Counted from the first letter of the stretch, positions 55,748-63,895 are shown. The stretch: DNA of 64,000 nt from Streptomyces sp. G-G2 (GCF_030063135.1 NZ_JASISO010000004.1:212472-276471); one strand, 5' to 3'. Made by a program: numbers and translations. The notes: generated by a model from the letters alone, not told the origin.

Positions 55748-56455
55748 TCAGCCGTGCAGCCCGCATTCGGTCTTGCCCAGGCCCGCCCAGCGACCCGCCC
55801 GCGCGTCCTCGCCCTCCGCGACCCGGCGGGTGCAGGGGGCGCAGCCGACGGAGGGGTAACCGTCCATCAGCAGCGGGTTGGTGAGGACGCCGTGCTCGGC
55901 GACGTACGCGTCCACGTCGTCCTGGGTCCAGCGGGCGATCGGGGAGACCTTGACCTTCCGCCGCTTCTCGTCCCAGCCGACCACCGGGGTGTTCGCCCGG
56001 GTCGGGGACTCGTCGCGGCGCAGGCCGGTCGCCCACGCGTCATACGCCGTCAGGCCCTCTTCCAGCGGCTTGACCTTGCGCAGCGCGCAGCACAGGTCCG
56101 GGTCGCGGTCGTGCAGCTTCGGGCCGTACTCGGCGTCCTGCTCGGCCACGCTCTGGCGCGGGGTGAGCGTGATGACGTGGACGTCCATCACGGCCTCGAC
56201 CGCGTCCCGGGTGCCGATGGTCTCCTCGAAGTGGTAGCCGGTGTCGAGGAAGACCACGTCCACGCCGGGGAAGGCCCGGGAGGCGAGGTGGGCGACCACC
56301 GCGTCCTCCATGGAGGAGGTCACGGCGAACCGCTTGCCGAAGGTGTCGGCCGCCCAGCGCAGGATGTCCAGCGCCGAGGCGTCCTCCAGGTCGCGGCCCG
56401 CCCGCGCGGCCAGTTCCTTGAGGTCGTCCGTACGCGCGGCCTGAGTCGACGTCAT
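55748..56455 (-). CDS. cysH: APS/PAPS reductase
   Basis: A 235-residue reductase. The PP-loop-like SSMEDAVVAHL and VVFLDTGYHFEET are in place, and the catalytic Cys231 is in KTECGLHG. Cys122-Cys123 (DLCCALRK) and Cys205/Cys208 (SVGCAPCTRR) form the [4Fe-4S] signature of the bacterial APS-reductase branch, absent from E. coli PAPS reductase. It therefore most likely reduces APS to sulfite. The start overlaps the stop of the zinc-ribbon gene (ATGA). Confidence 0.94.
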   Translation of the reverse strand: MTSTQAARTDDLKELAARAGRDLEDASALDILRWAADTFGKRFAVTSSMEDAVVAHLASRAFPGVDVVFLDTGYHFEETIGTRDAVEAVMDVHVITLTPRQSVAEQDAEYGPKLHDRDPDLCCALRKVKPLEEGLTAYDAWATGLRRDESPTRANTPVVGWDEKRRKVKVSPIARWTQDDVDAYVAEHGVLTNPLLMDGYPSVGCAPCTRRVAEGEDARAGRWAGLGKTECGLHG

Positions 56456-56631
56456 ATTTCTTCCTTTCCAACGGTGTTGGACTGAAGTCCGCGGGCCAGC
56501 AGCCCGAGGTACTTCAGCTGGAAGGCTCGATTGCAGGACCTGCATTCCCAGGCGCCGTGGCCCTGTTCGTTCGGGAACAGGTCCTCGTCGCCGCAGTACG
56601 GGCAGTAGAACGGTGCGGCGCGCTCGCTCAT
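56452..56631 (-). CDS. Small zinc-ribbon protein of the cys operon
   Basis: A 59-residue protein with a four-Cys ribbon: Cys10/Cys13 (FYCPYCGDEDLFP) and Cys30/Cys33 (WECRSCNRAFQLKYLG). It overlaps both neighbours by 4 nt (sulfite reductase stop and cysH start), so it is translated as part of the operon. Similar small ORFs occur at this spot in other actinomycetes as I recall. A redox, Fe-S delivery or regulatory role is possible but unproven. Confidence 0.85.
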   Translation of the reverse strand: MSERAAPFYCPYCGDEDLFPNEQGHGAWECRSCNRAFQLKYLGLLARGLQSNTVGKEEI

Positions 56632-58331
56632 GCCAGGCTCTTCTCGTCGGCGCGCGCGGCCCACGCCGCGAAGCGCTCGCCGTCCTCGCGCTGCTCCTCG
56701 AAGCGCGTGACGACCCGCTCGACGTAGTCGGGCAGCTCGGTCGCGGTGACCTTGAGGCCGCGGACCTTGCGGCCGAACCCGGCCTCCAGGCCGAGCGCTC
56801 CACCGAGGTGGACCTGGTAGCCCTCGACCTGGTTGCCGTCGTCGTCCAGGACCAGCTGGCCCTTGAGACCGATGTCCGCCACCTGGATGCGCGCGCAGGC
56901 GTTGGGGCAGCCGTTGATGTTGATGGTGAGCGGCTCGGCGAAGTCCGGCAGGCGGCGCTCCAGCTCGTCGATCAGCGAGGCGCCGCGCGCCTTGGTCTCG
57001 ACGATGGCCAGCTTGCAGAACTCGATGCCGGTGCAGGCCATCGTGCCGCGGCGGAACGGCGACGGGTTGACCCGCAGGTCCAGCGCCTCCAGGGCGGCGA
57101 CGAGGGACTCCACCTGGTCCGCCTCGATGTCGAGCACGACCATCTTCTGCTCGGCGGTGGTGCGCAGGCGTCCGGAGCCGTGGCGCTCGGCCACGTCGGC
57201 GATCTTGGTGAGGGTGGCGCCGTCCACGCGGCCGACCCGGGGGGCGAAGCCGACGTAGAAGCGGCCGTCCTGCTGCTGGTGCACGCCGACGTGGTCGCGC
57301 CACTGGCCGGTGGGCTGCGCGGGGGCGGGGCCGTCCGTCAGCTTGCGCTCCAGGTACTCGTCCTCCAGGACCTGGCGGAACTTGGCCGGGCCCCAGTCGG
57401 CGACGAGGAACTTCAGCCGGGCGCGGGTGCGCAGGCGGCGGTAGCCGTAGTCGCGGAAGATCGAGATGACGCCCTCGTAGACGTCCGGGACCTCGTCGAG
57501 CGAGACCCAGGTGCCCAGGCGCACGCCCAGCTTGGGGTTGGTGGAGAGCCCGCCGCCGACCCAGACGTCGAAGCCGGGGCCGTGCTCGGGGTGGTTCACG
57601 CCGACGAAGGCGATGTCGTTGATCTCGTGCGCCACGTCGAGCAGCGGCGAGCCGGAGACGGCCGACTTGAACTTGCGGGGCAGGTTGGAGAAGTCCTTGT
57701 TGCCCACGATCCGGCGGTAGATCTCGTCGATGGCGGGGGTGCCGTCGATGATCTCGTCCCGGGCGATGCCCGCGACCGGCGAGCCGAGGATGACGCGGGG
57801 GCAGTCACCGCAGGCCTCGGTGGTGGACAGGCCGACGGCCTCCAGGCGGCGCCAGATCTCGGGGACGTCCTCGATCCGGATCCAGTGGTACTGCACGTTC
57901 TGGCGGTCGGTGAGGTCGGCGGTGCCCCGGGCGAACTCCTCGGAGATCTCGCCGATCACGCGCAGCTGCTCGGTGGTCAGCCGGCCGCCGTCGATGCGGA
58001 CGCGGAGCATGAAGTACTCGTCATCCAGCTCCTCCGGCTCCAGGATCGCGGTCTTGCCGCCGTCGATCCCGGGCTTGCGCTGGGTGTAGAGGCCCCACCA
58101 GCGCATCCGGCCGCGCAGGTCGTTGGGGTCGATCGAGTCGAAGCCCTGCTTGGAGTAGATCGTCTCGATGCGTGTCCGCACGTTGAGACCGTCGTCGTCC
58201 TTTTTGAACTGCTCGTTGCCGTTGAGGGGCGTGTGGTGACCGACGGCCCACTGGCCCTCGCCGCGGTGGCGGCCGGGCTTGCGGCGCGCGGCTGCGGGAG
58301 CGGCTGCGGGCGTTTCGGGGGTGGCGGCCAT
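56628..58331 (-). CDS. Ferredoxin-type assimilatory sulfite reductase
   Basis: A 567-residue sirohaem/[4Fe-4S] enzyme reducing sulfite to sulfide. The cluster and sirohaem cysteines are Cys433 and Cys439 (MACTGIEFCKLAI) and Cys475 and Cys479 (INGCPNACARI). Tyr82 (WWGLYTQRKPG) and Cys174 (TTEACGDCPR) have the same 92-residue spacing as the Tyr-Cys crosslink pair of Mycobacterium tuberculosis SirA/NirA. That, plus the cys context, favours sulfite over nitrite. First structural gene of the cys operon. Confidence 0.94.
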   Translation of the reverse strand: MAATPETPAAAPAAARRKPGRHRGEGQWAVGHHTPLNGNEQFKKDDDGLNVRTRIETIYSKQGFDSIDPNDLRGRMRWWGLYTQRKPGIDGGKTAILEPEELDDEYFMLRVRIDGGRLTTEQLRVIGEISEEFARGTADLTDRQNVQYHWIRIEDVPEIWRRLEAVGLSTTEACGDCPRVILGSPVAGIARDEIIDGTPAIDEIYRRIVGNKDFSNLPRKFKSAVSGSPLLDVAHEINDIAFVGVNHPEHGPGFDVWVGGGLSTNPKLGVRLGTWVSLDEVPDVYEGVISIFRDYGYRRLRTRARLKFLVADWGPAKFRQVLEDEYLERKLTDGPAPAQPTGQWRDHVGVHQQQDGRFYVGFAPRVGRVDGATLTKIADVAERHGSGRLRTTAEQKMVVLDIEADQVESLVAALEALDLRVNPSPFRRGTMACTGIEFCKLAIVETKARGASLIDELERRLPDFAEPLTININGCPNACARIQVADIGLKGQLVLDDDGNQVEGYQVHLGGALGLEAGFGRKVRGLKVTATELPDYVERVVTRFEEQREDGERFAAWAARADEKSLA

Positions 58332-58547
58332 GGCGGTACGTCCTTTTGTGGCGGCTCGAAGCAGGGGCAGGCGAAGCGGCGGTGCCCCACGGCGTGACCT
58401 GCGGTGATGCGCGGCGGTGCGCTGACAGGTGCGGCGGATCACCCCCCGTTCGCCGGTGGGCGGGGGCGGTTCTCGGCCTGCGGGGGCTTACGGAATCGAC
58501 GCGTCCGCGGAGGCGGCGGCGACGAGGTGCGGCGGGGGCTGGTTCCG
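58332..58547 (-). promoter_or_regulatory. Leader RNA between the Cys leader peptide and the sulfite reductase gene
   Basis: A 216-nt untranslated stretch lies between the leader-peptide stop and the sulfite reductase ATG. It is very GC-rich, with several possible short stems around 58430-58470. No T-run terminator is evident, so any attenuation would more likely act through Rho or through masking the ribosome binding site. A decent site (AAAAGGACG) precedes the ATG at 58331. Confidence 0.45.
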
Positions 58548-58607
58548 TCAGCGCGCCGGACAGATGGCGCTGGACATGCGGCCGAGGTCGACGTGCCGCC
58601 GACTCAC
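58548..58607 (-). CDS. Cysteine leader peptide of the cys operon
   Basis: A 19-residue frame, VSRRHVDLGRMSSAICPAR, starts with GTG at 58607. It matches the (M/V)xRRHVDLxRxxSAxC pattern of leader peptides found upstream of sulfur genes in actinomycetes. The Cys codon sits four codons from the stop, so slow Cys-tRNA would stall the ribosome there. This suggests cysteine-dependent control of the downstream operon. It is far too short for standard gene calling. Confidence 0.85.
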   Translation of the reverse strand: MSRRHVDLGRMSSAICPAR

Positions 58608-58677
58608 CAAGGCAATTCCAGCTCCATTCATGGCGGAAGCGTGTCACGGGGCGATTGGAGGAGTCCACTACTGTCCA

Positions 58678-58725
58678 GCATTCGGACGAATGCGTCCCGC
58701 ATCCCGAGATGTTGTGTCCCGCATC
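58678..58725 (-). promoter_or_regulatory. Palindrome and direct repeats upstream of the cys operon
   Basis: A perfect palindrome GCATTCG-TC-CGAATGC (58678-58693, minus-strand sense) abuts two identical GTCCCGCATC copies at 58694-58703 and 58716-58725. Their 22-bp period is about two helical turns. The array lies 70-120 nt upstream of the leader peptide, where a regulator of the cys promoter would bind. Confidence 0.5.
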
Positions 58726-58856
58726 ACCCCACGCACCCCCTGGGCCCCACCTCGGGGCCCCGCAGGGGGCTGAAAGGGACCCCTCCAGCCCTCCAGGCCC
58801 GTCGGCGGTCGAGGCGCCCCCGCGGACGCGGACGGGAGCGGGCCGATCCCGACGGG

Positions 58857-58988
58857 CGCCGCGCGTCAGGGGCTACGCCGCCCGGCATGGCCTACGTCGC
58901 GCGTCAGGGGTTACGCCCCCCCCACCATGGGCGACGCCCCCGCCACGACTACGCCCCCCGCCACGGGCTACGCCCCGGGCCACGGCCC
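58857..58988. repeat. Degenerate short repeats between the cys promoter and the GNAT gene
   Basis: About six diverged copies of a 19-32-bp unit with the core CTACGCC and CCACGG (variants GGGCTACGCC, GGTTACGCCC, GGGCGACGCC). They fill the region after the GNAT stop and run into its last codons. No gene is supported in 58726-58967. Confidence 0.6.
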
Positions 58989-59531
58989 CGGCGTAGGGGT
59001 GTCCGGCTTGGACTCCGTTTCCGTTCGGAAGACCGTGAAACCGCGCCGCAGGTAGTTGTCCATCGCCGTCGGCCCGTCCTGGCTGCACGTGTGCAGCCAC
59101 ACCCGCTTCGTCGCCTCCCGCTCCGGCCAGCGGTCCGCCAGGTCCCACGCGCGGGCGATGCCCACCGACAGCAGGTGCCCCCCGATCCGGCGCCCCCGGA
59201 AGTCCGGCAGCAGGCCGAAGTACATGATCTCCACCACGCCGTCGTCCTGCGGGTCGAACTCCACGTACCCCGCCGGCGTCCCCCTGTCGTACGCCACCCA
59301 CGTCTCCACACCCGGCCGCCCCAGCTGCTCCACCCACTGCGCCCGGGTCAGTGACAGCCGGTCCGTCCAGTGGATGTCGCCGCCCACCGACGCGTACAGG
59401 AAGCGGCTGAACTCGGGCGAGGGGACCCGCGCGCGCGAGACTGTGATCTCGGCACCCGGAACGACCGCCGGAACGAGGTCGTCCGGAGAGGTCATCTCCA
59501 GGGACCAGGTGGTGAGGGTGAGGTTGCTCAT
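58968..59531 (-). CDS. GNAT family N-acetyltransferase
   Basis: A 187-residue acetyltransferase. The acetyl-CoA-binding motif A is in IMYFGLLPDFRGRRIGGHLLSVGIARAWD (R/QxxGxG/A loop as RGRRIGG). The C-terminal motif B has TAMDNYLRRGFTVFRTE. The N-terminal 30 residues are variable. It lies 5 nt downstream of the GAF regulator gene, so the two are probably co-transcribed. Substrate unknown. Confidence 0.87.
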   Translation of the reverse strand: MSNLTLTTWSLEMTSPDDLVPAVVPGAEITVSRARVPSPEFSRFLYASVGGDIHWTDRLSLTRAQWVEQLGRPGVETWVAYDRGTPAGYVEFDPQDDGVVEIMYFGLLPDFRGRRIGGHLLSVGIARAWDLADRWPEREATKRVWLHTCSQDGPTAMDNYLRRGFTVFRTETESKPDTPTPGPWPGA

Positions 59532-59536
59532 GCTGG

Positions 59537-60865
59537 TCAGGGAATCACGCCCGTCCCGTTCCGGCCCAGCCGGGCCCTGATCACCGCCGGGGCGGTGGAG
59601 TGCGGCAGGAGGACGGACGGCGGCCGCGGACGGATCACCTCCACCTCCACGTCCTCCGCGAACCGGTACGGCCGGTGCGTCAGCACCCCCGCCAGGTGCC
59701 GCCGTACCCGCGACATCTCCGCGCGGACCGTCACCGTCCGCGTCGAGTCCCCGAAGAGCTCCAGCGCCAGCTCCGCCGCCGACCGCCCCCGCGGGCTCTC
59801 CGCGAGCAGGAACAGCAGCTCCGCGTGGCGCGGGCTCAGCTCCTGGGTCCAGCTGCCCGCCGCCCCGTACACGGTCGCCGACCAGGCCCGCTCCCGGCTC
59901 AGGTCGAGGACCACCCGGCCCGCCGCCGCGCCCGTACGGGCCTGCTCGACCCGGAGCAGCCAGCCGCCCGGCAGCGGCTCCACCGCGCAGTCGCCCAGCT
60001 GCGGCACCCACTGGCTGCCCGGCCCGAAGCCCTTCGGCAGCGGGATCCGTTCGGCCGGGGCCAGCCCGGTGACCGCCGCCGTCCAGCCGTGCGGGTCCAC
60101 GGCGATGGCCCGCCCCGACAGCCGGGCCAGCAGCGGCGCCGCCACCGCCCGCAGCCGCTCCAGGGACTCCAGGTGGCGGATCCGCAGCTCCCGCTCGGCC
60201 AGCCGGGCCACCGAGGCCACCCAGGTCAGCGTGGCCGGATGCATGGTGGCCAGCGGCCCGCTGACGTCGACCACGCCCAGCAGCTGCCCGTCGCGCGGAT
60301 CGTGCACGGGCGCTCCCGCGCACGTCCAGTCGTGGTGACTGGAGACGAAGTGCTCCGCCGAGAACACCTGCACCGGGCGCCGGGTGACCAGGGCGGTACC
60401 GACCCCGTTGGTGCCGACCACCGCCTCGTCCCAGTCCGCGCCCACCCCGAAGCCGAGCCGGTCCGCCTTGCGCAGGATGGAGGCGGCCCCCTCGCGCCAC
60501 AGCAGCCGCCCGTCCGCGTCGGCGACCACCATGATGTGCGTCACCTCGTCCAGGGCGGGCAGCAGCCCCTCGCGCAGTATGGGCAGCAGCGGCCGCAGCG
60601 GCGACACCTGGCGCCGTTCCTCCGTCTCCGCGGCCGACAGCATCCGCGAACGACTGTCCCGGTCGGGGTCCACCCCGCACGCCAGCATCCGCCGCCACGA
60701 AGCGGCGATCTCGGGGCGCGGCGAGGTGGGCGGCCGGTCCCCGGCCAGTGCCGCCGCCCGTACCCCCCTGAGCAGCCGGGCCGCGTCGTGCGCGTCCATG
60801 GCGGCGAGCCGCGCCACTTCGACCGCAGCCCCCGTGGTACGCGCGCCACCTGCAGTGGTTGCCAC
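59537..60865 (-). CDS. GAF-domain transcriptional regulator (AcoR-like N-terminus)
   Basis: A 442-residue protein. The first 80 residues (AASWRRMLACGVDPD) and the GAF domain (about 95-240: GVGADWDEAVVGTNGVGTALVT; HDWTCAGAPVHDPRDGQLLGVVDVSG) match the sensor half of AcoR-type activators. The sigma-54 AAA domain is absent. Instead the C-terminus has a winged-helix-like part (LSPRHAELLFLLAESPRGRSAAELALELFG). The GTG at 60865 is chosen for its GGGGAGGAT site; an ATG at 60910 is an alternative. The ligand is unknown. Confidence 0.85.
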   Translation of the reverse strand: MATTAGGARTTGAAVEVARLAAMDAHDAARLLRGVRAAALAGDRPPTSPRPEIAASWRRMLACGVDPDRDSRSRMLSAAETEERRQVSPLRPLLPILREGLLPALDEVTHIMVVADADGRLLWREGAASILRKADRLGFGVGADWDEAVVGTNGVGTALVTRRPVQVFSAEHFVSSHHDWTCAGAPVHDPRDGQLLGVVDVSGPLATMHPATLTWVASVARLAERELRIRHLESLERLRAVAAPLLARLSGRAIAVDPHGWTAAVTGLAPAERIPLPKGFGPGSQWVPQLGDCAVEPLPGGWLLRVEQARTGAAAGRVVLDLSRERAWSATVYGAAGSWTQELSPRHAELLFLLAESPRGRSAAELALELFGDSTRTVTVRAEMSRVRRHLAGVLTHRPYRFAEDVEVEVIRPRPPSVLLPHSTAPAVIRARLGRNGTGVIP

Positions 60866-60921
60866 CGGATCCTCCCCGAACGAACCGGACCGAGCGTTTG
60901 GACTCCCCATCGGACTCACAG

Positions 60922-60939
60922 GTTGCAACGGTCTGCAAC
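60922..60939 (-). promoter_or_regulatory. Inverted repeat upstream of the GAF regulator
   Basis: GTTGCA (60922-60927) and TGCAAC (60934-60939) are perfect arms around 6 nt. The left arm is part of a longer palindrome GTTGCAAC. The site lies about 60 nt upstream of the regulator start, a likely place for autoregulation. Confidence 0.4.
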
Positions 60940-61109
60940 TCTCGCCAAGTCCCGGTCGTCCGACCGAAACTGTGCGTCACGCCGACAGGCGGCGTGAAGG
61001 CTCCTCCTCGGGGCTACCCGGAGCGGGAGTGGTGCCGAGTCGGCGCGGCGCCACCCCGCTTCCGGAAGACGGGCCCGGATCCGGTCTCGGAGTGGTTTGG
61101 GGACCGCTC

Positions 61110-62744
61110 CTAACCCGCGATCCGCGCCCGTTCGACCACCGCGCCCAGATCCAGGGTGTGCGGCAGCGTGCCGAAGGCCGCCCCCCAGTCCCCGCCCAGC
61201 CGCGAGGCGCAGAAGGCGTCCGCCACCTGCGGCGGGGCCCAGCGCACCAGCAGCGAACCCTGGAGGACCAGCGCCATCCGCTCCACCACCCGCCGGGCGC
61301 GCGCCTCGATCCCGTCCAGGTCGGCGAGCTCCGTCAGCAGGTTCTTGATCGCCGCGTCCAGCCGGTGATCGGCGCCCCGGGCCAGGCCGACCTCCTGGAG
61401 GAACGCGTTCAGCGCCAGCGGCTCGCGCTGGAGCGCACGCAGCACGTCCAGCGCCTGCACGTTGCCCGAGCCCTCCCAGATCGAGTTCAGCGGGGACTCC
61501 CGCAGCAGCCGCGGCAGCCCCGACTCCTCGACGTACCCGTTGCCGCCCAGACACTCCAGGGACTCCGCGACGGCGGGGGTGCACCGCTTGGTCACCCAGT
61601 ACTTCGCGGTGGGCACGGCGATCCGCAGGAAGGCCCGCTCCTGCTCGGTCCCGGCGTCGTACGCGGCCGCCAGCCGCAGGGTCAGCGTGGTGGCCGCCTC
61701 CGACTCGACGGCGAGGTCGGCCAGCACGTTGCGCATCAGCGGCTGGTCGATGAGCTTCGCTCCGAAAGCGGAGCGGTGCTCCGCGTGGTGCACGGCCTGG
61801 GTCAGCGCCTGCCGGACCAGCGAGGCCGAACCGATCACGCAGTCCAGCCGGGTCGCGGCGACCATCTCGATGATCGTGCGCACCCCCCGGCCCTCCTCGC
61901 CCACCCGCCGGGCCCAGGTCCCGTCGAACTCCACCTCGCTCGACGCGTTCGAGCGGTTGCCGAGCTTGTCCTTCAGCCGCTGGATCGCGAACACGTTCCG
62001 GGTCCCGTCCGCCAGTACCCGGGGCACCAGGAAACAGGTGAGCCCGCCGGGGGCCTGCGCCAGGACGAGGAAGCCGTCGCACATCGGAGCCGAGCAGAAC
62101 CACTTGTGCCCGGTCAGCAGGTACTCGCCCGACGCGTCCAGCGCCGTGGCCGTCGTCGTGTTGGCGCGTACGTCGCTGCCGCCCTGCTTCTCGGTCATCC
62201 CCATCCCGAACAGGACGCCCGTCTTCTGCCCGGCCGGCCGCAGCCCCTGGTCGTAGACGTGCGAGGTGAGCCGGGGCTCCCACTCGGCGGCCAGTTCCGG
62301 ATCCGTGCGCAGCGCGGGCACCGCCGCGTGGGTCATGGAGACCGGGCAGCCGTGCCCCGCCTCGGCCTGGGACCAGACGAAGAATCCGGCGGCCCGGCGC
62401 AGATGGCCCCCCTCGCGCCCCCAGGCGTCGGTGAGCCCGGAGGTCACGGCGTGCCCGAGCAGCCGGTGCCAGGAGGGGTGGAAGTCCACTTCGTCGATCC
62501 GGTTCCCATACCGGTCGTGTGTGCGGAGTTTCGGTGGGTTCTCGTTGGCCTGGGCCCCCCATTCCTGGGCCTGCGCGGACCCCGCGGCGCGGCCGAGCAC
62601 GGTGAGTTCTTCCCTGGTGACGTCGAGGAGTCCAGGTGCGATGTGCCGTTCCACGCCCTCGGTGAGGGCGCGGTCCCCGCCGTAGACGTCGTACCCGGCC
62701 AGGAGCGGTACCTGGTTGATGACTGTGTGGGTGGTGGCTGCCAT
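61110..62744 (-). CDS. Acyl-CoA dehydrogenase family protein (AidB-like)
   Basis: A 544-residue flavoprotein, longer than typical acyl-CoA dehydrogenases. Visible are FGMGMTEKQGGSDVRANTTTA (FAD/substrate site), TGHKWFCSAPMCDGFLVLAQAPGG, LGNRSNASSEVEFDGTWARRVGEEGRG, and ECLGGNGYVEESGLPRLLRESPLNSIWEGSGNV split across the C-terminal domain. The WEGSGNV ending and length fit the AidB / DNA-alkylation-response branch. It may act on acyl-CoA or in alkylation defence. It is divergent from the YihY gene with 17 bp between starts. Confidence 0.88.
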   Translation of the reverse strand: MAATTHTVINQVPLLAGYDVYGGDRALTEGVERHIAPGLLDVTREELTVLGRAAGSAQAQEWGAQANENPPKLRTHDRYGNRIDEVDFHPSWHRLLGHAVTSGLTDAWGREGGHLRRAAGFFVWSQAEAGHGCPVSMTHAAVPALRTDPELAAEWEPRLTSHVYDQGLRPAGQKTGVLFGMGMTEKQGGSDVRANTTTATALDASGEYLLTGHKWFCSAPMCDGFLVLAQAPGGLTCFLVPRVLADGTRNVFAIQRLKDKLGNRSNASSEVEFDGTWARRVGEEGRGVRTIIEMVAATRLDCVIGSASLVRQALTQAVHHAEHRSAFGAKLIDQPLMRNVLADLAVESEAATTLTLRLAAAYDAGTEQERAFLRIAVPTAKYWVTKRCTPAVAESLECLGGNGYVEESGLPRLLRESPLNSIWEGSGNVQALDVLRALQREPLALNAFLQEVGLARGADHRLDAAIKNLLTELADLDGIEARARRVVERMALVLQGSLLVRWAPPQVADAFCASRLGGDWGAAFGTLPHTLDLGAVVERARIAG

Positions 62745-62749
62745 GCCGA

Positions 62750-62764
62750 TACGGTAAGGAGGTG
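62750..62764 (+). promoter_or_regulatory. Candidate leaderless promoter of the YihY/BrkB gene
   Basis: TACGGT (62750-62755) ends 6 nt before the GTG at 62762. The AAGGAG just before the GTG is too close to serve as its binding site. A leaderless mRNA starting at the GTG fits best; the -35 would then lie inside the divergent dehydrogenase gene. Confidence 0.4.
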
Positions 62765-63877
62765 CAGCCAGCAAATGAAACACCCGAGCGGCCCACGGGG
62801 CGGCTCCACCGGGCCCGTGCCCTCTACCGCAACGTCTCCAAGCGCAAGATGGCCTGGCTGCTCCTCAAAGACACCGTCAATTCGTGCATCGAGTACCGGA
62901 TCCTGGGACTCGCGGCCGAGGCGGCCTTCTTCACCCTGCTCTCCCTGCCGCCGCTGTTCCTCGGCCTGCTCGGGCTCGTCGGCTACGTGGACGGCTGGAG
63001 CGGCACCACCTCGGTGCAGAGCATCGAGGAGAACGTCCTGCGGGCGGTCGGCACGGTCCTCTCCGACCGGGGCGTCAACGACATCGCGCGCCCCATGCTC
63101 GACGACGTGACCGGACGGGCCCGCCCCGACCTCATCTCGCTCGGCTTCGCCTTCGCCCTCTGGTCCGGCTCGCGCGCCGTCAATGTCTTCGTCGACACCA
63201 TCACCGTCATGTACGGCCTGGACGGGCAGCGCGGCATCGTCAAGACCCGGCTGCTGGCCTTCGTGCTGTACGTCGTCGCCCTGCTGGTCGGGTCGGTCGT
63301 GCTGCCGCTGCTCGTGGTGGGCCCGGACGCGGTGGTCCGGTGGCTGCCGTGGGGGACGGAGCTGGTGGCGGTGCTGTACTGGCCCACCGTCACGCTGCTG
63401 TCCATCGTCTTCCTGACCACGCTCTACCACGTGTCGGTGCCGGTGCGCTCGCCGTGGATCGAGGACGTGCCGGGCGCGCTGATCGCCCTGGCGATGTGGG
63501 TGCTGGGCTCGTTCCTGCTGCGGATCTACCTCACGAACACGGTCGAGGGCCCGACCATCTACGGCTCGCTGGCCGCGCCCGTCGCGGTCCTGCTGTGGAT
63601 CGGCATCTCGGCCTTCGCCGTGCTCGTCGGCGCCGCCGTCAACGCCGCCATCGACCGCGTATGGCCCTCACTGGCCACGGCGGCGGCCCGCGAGGCCAAC
63701 GAGCGGGTACGGGAGGCCGAGGCGGCCCAGCTGGTCGCCCGCGCGGCGGCCTGGCGGGCCCTCGCCGAGGGGGAGTCGGAGGACGACGAGGACGCGGGCA
63801 TGCCGTCCGAGTTCCCCGAGCGCTGGTCGAAGTTCCTCCCCCCGGAGGACTACTCGTCCCGGCTGCGCAAGCACTAG
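62762..63877 (+). CDS. YihY/BrkB family membrane protein
   Basis: A 371-residue inner-membrane protein with about six helices, after a polar N-terminus. Family landmarks are KDTVNSCIEYRILGLAAEAAFFTLLSLPPLF (a fragment of the first block), FALWSGSRAVNVFVDTITVMYG, the PWGTELVAVLYWPTVTLLS helix, and IYGSLAAPVAVLLWIGISAF. The C-terminal tail is charged and acidic. The family was once mislabelled RNase BN; its role remains unclear. An IS-type transposase stop lies 19 bp after this gene. Confidence 0.9.
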   Translation: MQPANETPERPTGRLHRARALYRNVSKRKMAWLLLKDTVNSCIEYRILGLAAEAAFFTLLSLPPLFLGLLGLVGYVDGWSGTTSVQSIEENVLRAVGTVLSDRGVNDIARPMLDDVTGRARPDLISLGFAFALWSGSRAVNVFVDTITVMYGLDGQRGIVKTRLLAFVLYVVALLVGSVVLPLLVVGPDAVVRWLPWGTELVAVLYWPTVTLLSIVFLTTLYHVSVPVRSPWIEDVPGALIALAMWVLGSFLLRIYLTNTVEGPTIYGSLAAPVAVLLWIGISAFAVLVGAAVNAAIDRVWPSLATAAAREANERVREAEAAQLVARAAAWRALAEGESEDDEDAGMPSEFPERWSKFLPPEDYSSRLRKH

Positions 63878-63895
63878 ATGATTGATTCCAAGGGG

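Noticed and set aside
56628..58331. Nitrite reductase reading of the sirohaem enzyme
   Set aside because: The Tyr82/Cys174 pair and the cys operon context fit sulfite reductase better.
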